64,000 bases of DNA. Source: Hyaloscypha bicolor E. Taxonomy: Eukaryota > Ascomycota > Leotiomycetes > Helotiales > Hyaloscyphaceae. The first letter of the stretch is position 1. Each line of letters starts with the position of its first letter. The stretch covers positions 2,754,288-2,818,287 of the forward strand of contig NW_020194555.1 of the NCBI RefSeq assembly GCF_002865645.1, in the 5' to 3' direction. The notes below the pieces were generated by a model, which searched no databases, had not been told where the DNA came from, and saw only the letters and a list, made by a program, of their open reading frames with translations. The position numbers were made by a program, and so were the translations under genes. This document shows positions 62,801 to 64,000 of the stretch, piece after piece.

Positions 62801-63088
62801 AGTGGCCCTGATTGGCACCCAAAATATTCACTTGAAATAATCTTGCCTTCCCGTGGGAGTACAAGTAGCCTCACCTGCCCGCGTGTTCTGAACGCGACTT
62901 CGATCTGAACTTGAGCGTCCTCTCCCATGCACCTTCCCTTCCCACAAACAAACCCAACCTCGATCTGTTGGCCTCGACATCTCCTCGGCGTCGTCAACTA
63001 CTACAACACTACCACCTATATTCTTGCTTCCAAACATCCCTTCAAACATCCCTACTAGATACCCGTGCAATTGCACACGCTCTCCATA
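59830..63088. promoter_or_regulatory. Long intergenic region upstream of the sugar transporter
   Basis: About 3.3 kb of GC-normal DNA without a supported gene. Many short overlapping frames exist, none with a domain. It includes poly-T/poly-G runs (60099-60117), GAGGAGGAGGAGG runs (62177-62190), three GAAGAGCTGC-like repeats (62560-62580) and an ACAAC microsatellite (about 62712-62735). The last 200 bp before the ATG contain CAAACAAACCCAACC and CTACAACACTACCACC, typical of fungal leaders. Long upstream regions are common for regulated sugar transporters. Confidence 0.45.
62708..62737. repeat. ACAAC microsatellite
   Basis: Five consecutive ACAAC-type units about 350 bp before the sugar-transporter ATG. 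Confidence 0.85.
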
Positions 63089-64000
63089 ATGGCAGGCCAT
63101 AATCTTGTCGCAACCTCTGACGTGAACCGGATTGAGGCCCCGGTGACGGTCAAGGCGTACCTCATGTGCGCCTTTGCCTCGTTTGGTGGTATCTTCTTTG
63201 GCTACGACTCTGGATATATTTCCGGAGTCATGGGCATGGAGTACTTCATCCACCTCTACCAAGGCCTTCCGTACCTCCCTCCCAACCCTACCGACGCACA
63301 AAAGAACGCTTTCACCCTCCCGGATTGGAAGAAGTCCCTCATTACGTCGATTCTCTCTGCTGGTACATTCTTCGGTGCCATCATCGCTGGCGATCTCGCT
63401 GACTGGTTCGGTCGACGAACCACCATCATTGCGGGGTGCTTCATCTTCATCGTCGGTGTCATCCTCCAAACCGCCTCCTCTAGTCTTGGTCTCTTGGTTG
63501 CTGGTCGTCTGATTGCAGGTTTTGGTGTCGGATTCGTCTCCGCCATCATTATTCTGTACATGTCTGAGATCGCACCAAAGAAGGTTCGTGGGGCTCTTGT
63601 GTCCGGATACCAATTTTGCATCACCCTCGGCATTTTACTGGCTTCTTGCGTCGATTATGGCACCCAAAACCGCCGCAATACTGGCTCTTATCGCATTCCC
63701 ATTGCTATCCAAATGCTCTGGGCCTTGATCCTTGGTATTGGTCTCTTCCTTCTTCCCGAGTCCCCTCGTTACTTCGTCAGGAAGGGCAATCTCGAGAAGG
63801 CTACCCATGTTTTGACCCGTCTTCGTGGTGAACCTGAAGGCTCCGAATATATCCAGCAAGAACTTGCCGAAATCGTCGCCAACCACGAGTATGAAATGTC
63901 TGTTATTCCACAAGGCGGCTATTTCAAGACTTGGGCCAGTTGCTTTACCGGTGGTTTGCGGAATCCATCTTCCAACTTGCGCCGAACTATCTTGGGTACA
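63089..64000 (+). CDS. MFS sugar transporter (hexose/monosaccharide), partial at window end
   Basis: Open from ATG 63089 for 304 codons to the window edge, without an intron. Proton-coupled sugar uptake across the plasma membrane. Sugar-porter signatures: GGIFFGYDSGYISGV in helix 1, DWFGRRTTI (D-x-x-GRR, loop 2-3), GRLIAGFGVGF and MSEIAPKKVRG (PESPR/PETKG-type set), PESPRYFVRKG (end of helix 6). Resembles fungal high-affinity glucose or monosaccharide transporters. It faces away from the cluster and is probably a normal metabolic gene marking its border. The missing part should be about 220-250 residues. Confidence 0.9.
   Translation, partial: MAGHNLVATSDVNRIEAPVTVKAYLMCAFASFGGIFFGYDSGYISGVMGMEYFIHLYQGLPYLPPNPTDAQKNAFTLPDWKKSLITSILSAGTFFGAIIAGDLADWFGRRTTIIAGCFIFIVGVILQTASSSLGLLVAGRLIAGFGVGFVSAIIILYMSEIAPKKVRGALVSGYQFCITLGILLASCVDYGTQNRRNTGSYRIPIAIQMLWALILGIGLFLLPESPRYFVRKGNLEKATHVLTRLRGEPEGSEYIQQELAEIVANHEYEMSVIPQGGYFKTWASCFTGGLRNPSSNLRRTILGT

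Noticed and set aside
62479..63633. Minus-strand frames of 125-261 codons opposite the sugar transporter
   Set aside because: They are shadows of the transporter coding sequence and its leader. The plus strand has a continuous frame with sugar-porter motifs.

Overview
This window looks like a chromosome arm from a filamentous ascomycete (Pezizomycotina). Three observations support that. Genes carry short introns (about 50-150 bp) with GTRAGT-like donors and CTAAC/CTGAC-type branch sites. Long AT-rich blocks carry the signature of repeat-induced point mutation (RIP): CpA/TpG almost absent, TpA abundant, ATG nearly gone. The readable genes belong to fungal secondary-metabolism, transporter and detoxification families. 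No tRNA, rRNA or CRISPR array was seen.

Layout. 1-27.3 kb is a RIP-destroyed retrotransposon block. Its core is a nested stack. An old plus-strand Ty3/gypsy element (short LTR-like repeats at about 6210 and 27174) was hit by a 7173-bp minus-strand element (7326-14498, TSD TTAGT) and by a 6103-bp minus-strand element (16946-23048, TSD ATAAA). The second insertion lies inside the reverse-transcriptase gene of the old element. 27.3-37.3 kb is a GC-normal island. It holds a truncated BAHD acyltransferase with an unusual palindrome cluster upstream, a complete 3.6-kb hAT transposon (28987-32569), a three-exon flavin monooxygenase, a broken NmrA-like gene and a glutathione S-transferase. 37379-40564 is a Tc1/mariner-like element with 28-bp perfect TIRs. 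40.6-50.4 kb is a second RIP block with at least two minus-strand gypsy elements.

51.2-58.6 kb is a second gene island. It starts with the C-terminus (end of methyltransferase plus thioesterase) of a non-reducing polyketide synthase, cut off at the terminal inverted repeat of a MULE-like element; that MULE copy itself contains a 552-bp hAT MITE. Next comes an O-methyltransferase whose second exon is split by a 985-bp MULE-like element with a 9-bp TSD, then an intact six-exon MFS exporter. 58.6-63.1 kb is intergenic and contains a minisatellite. A sugar-transporter gene starts at 63089 and runs off the window.

Interpretation. PKS end, O-methyltransferase, exporter, flavin monooxygenase, acyltransferase, GST and NmrA-like gene are the parts list of an aromatic-polyketide gene cluster. 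Here it appears dismantled by at least five transposon insertions and RIP. The PKS and O-methyltransferase cannot work as they stand, while the monooxygenase, GST and exporter still read through. That these genes once formed one pathway is inference from their families and proximity. The insertions, TSDs, TIRs and exon joins were read directly from the sequence by eye.
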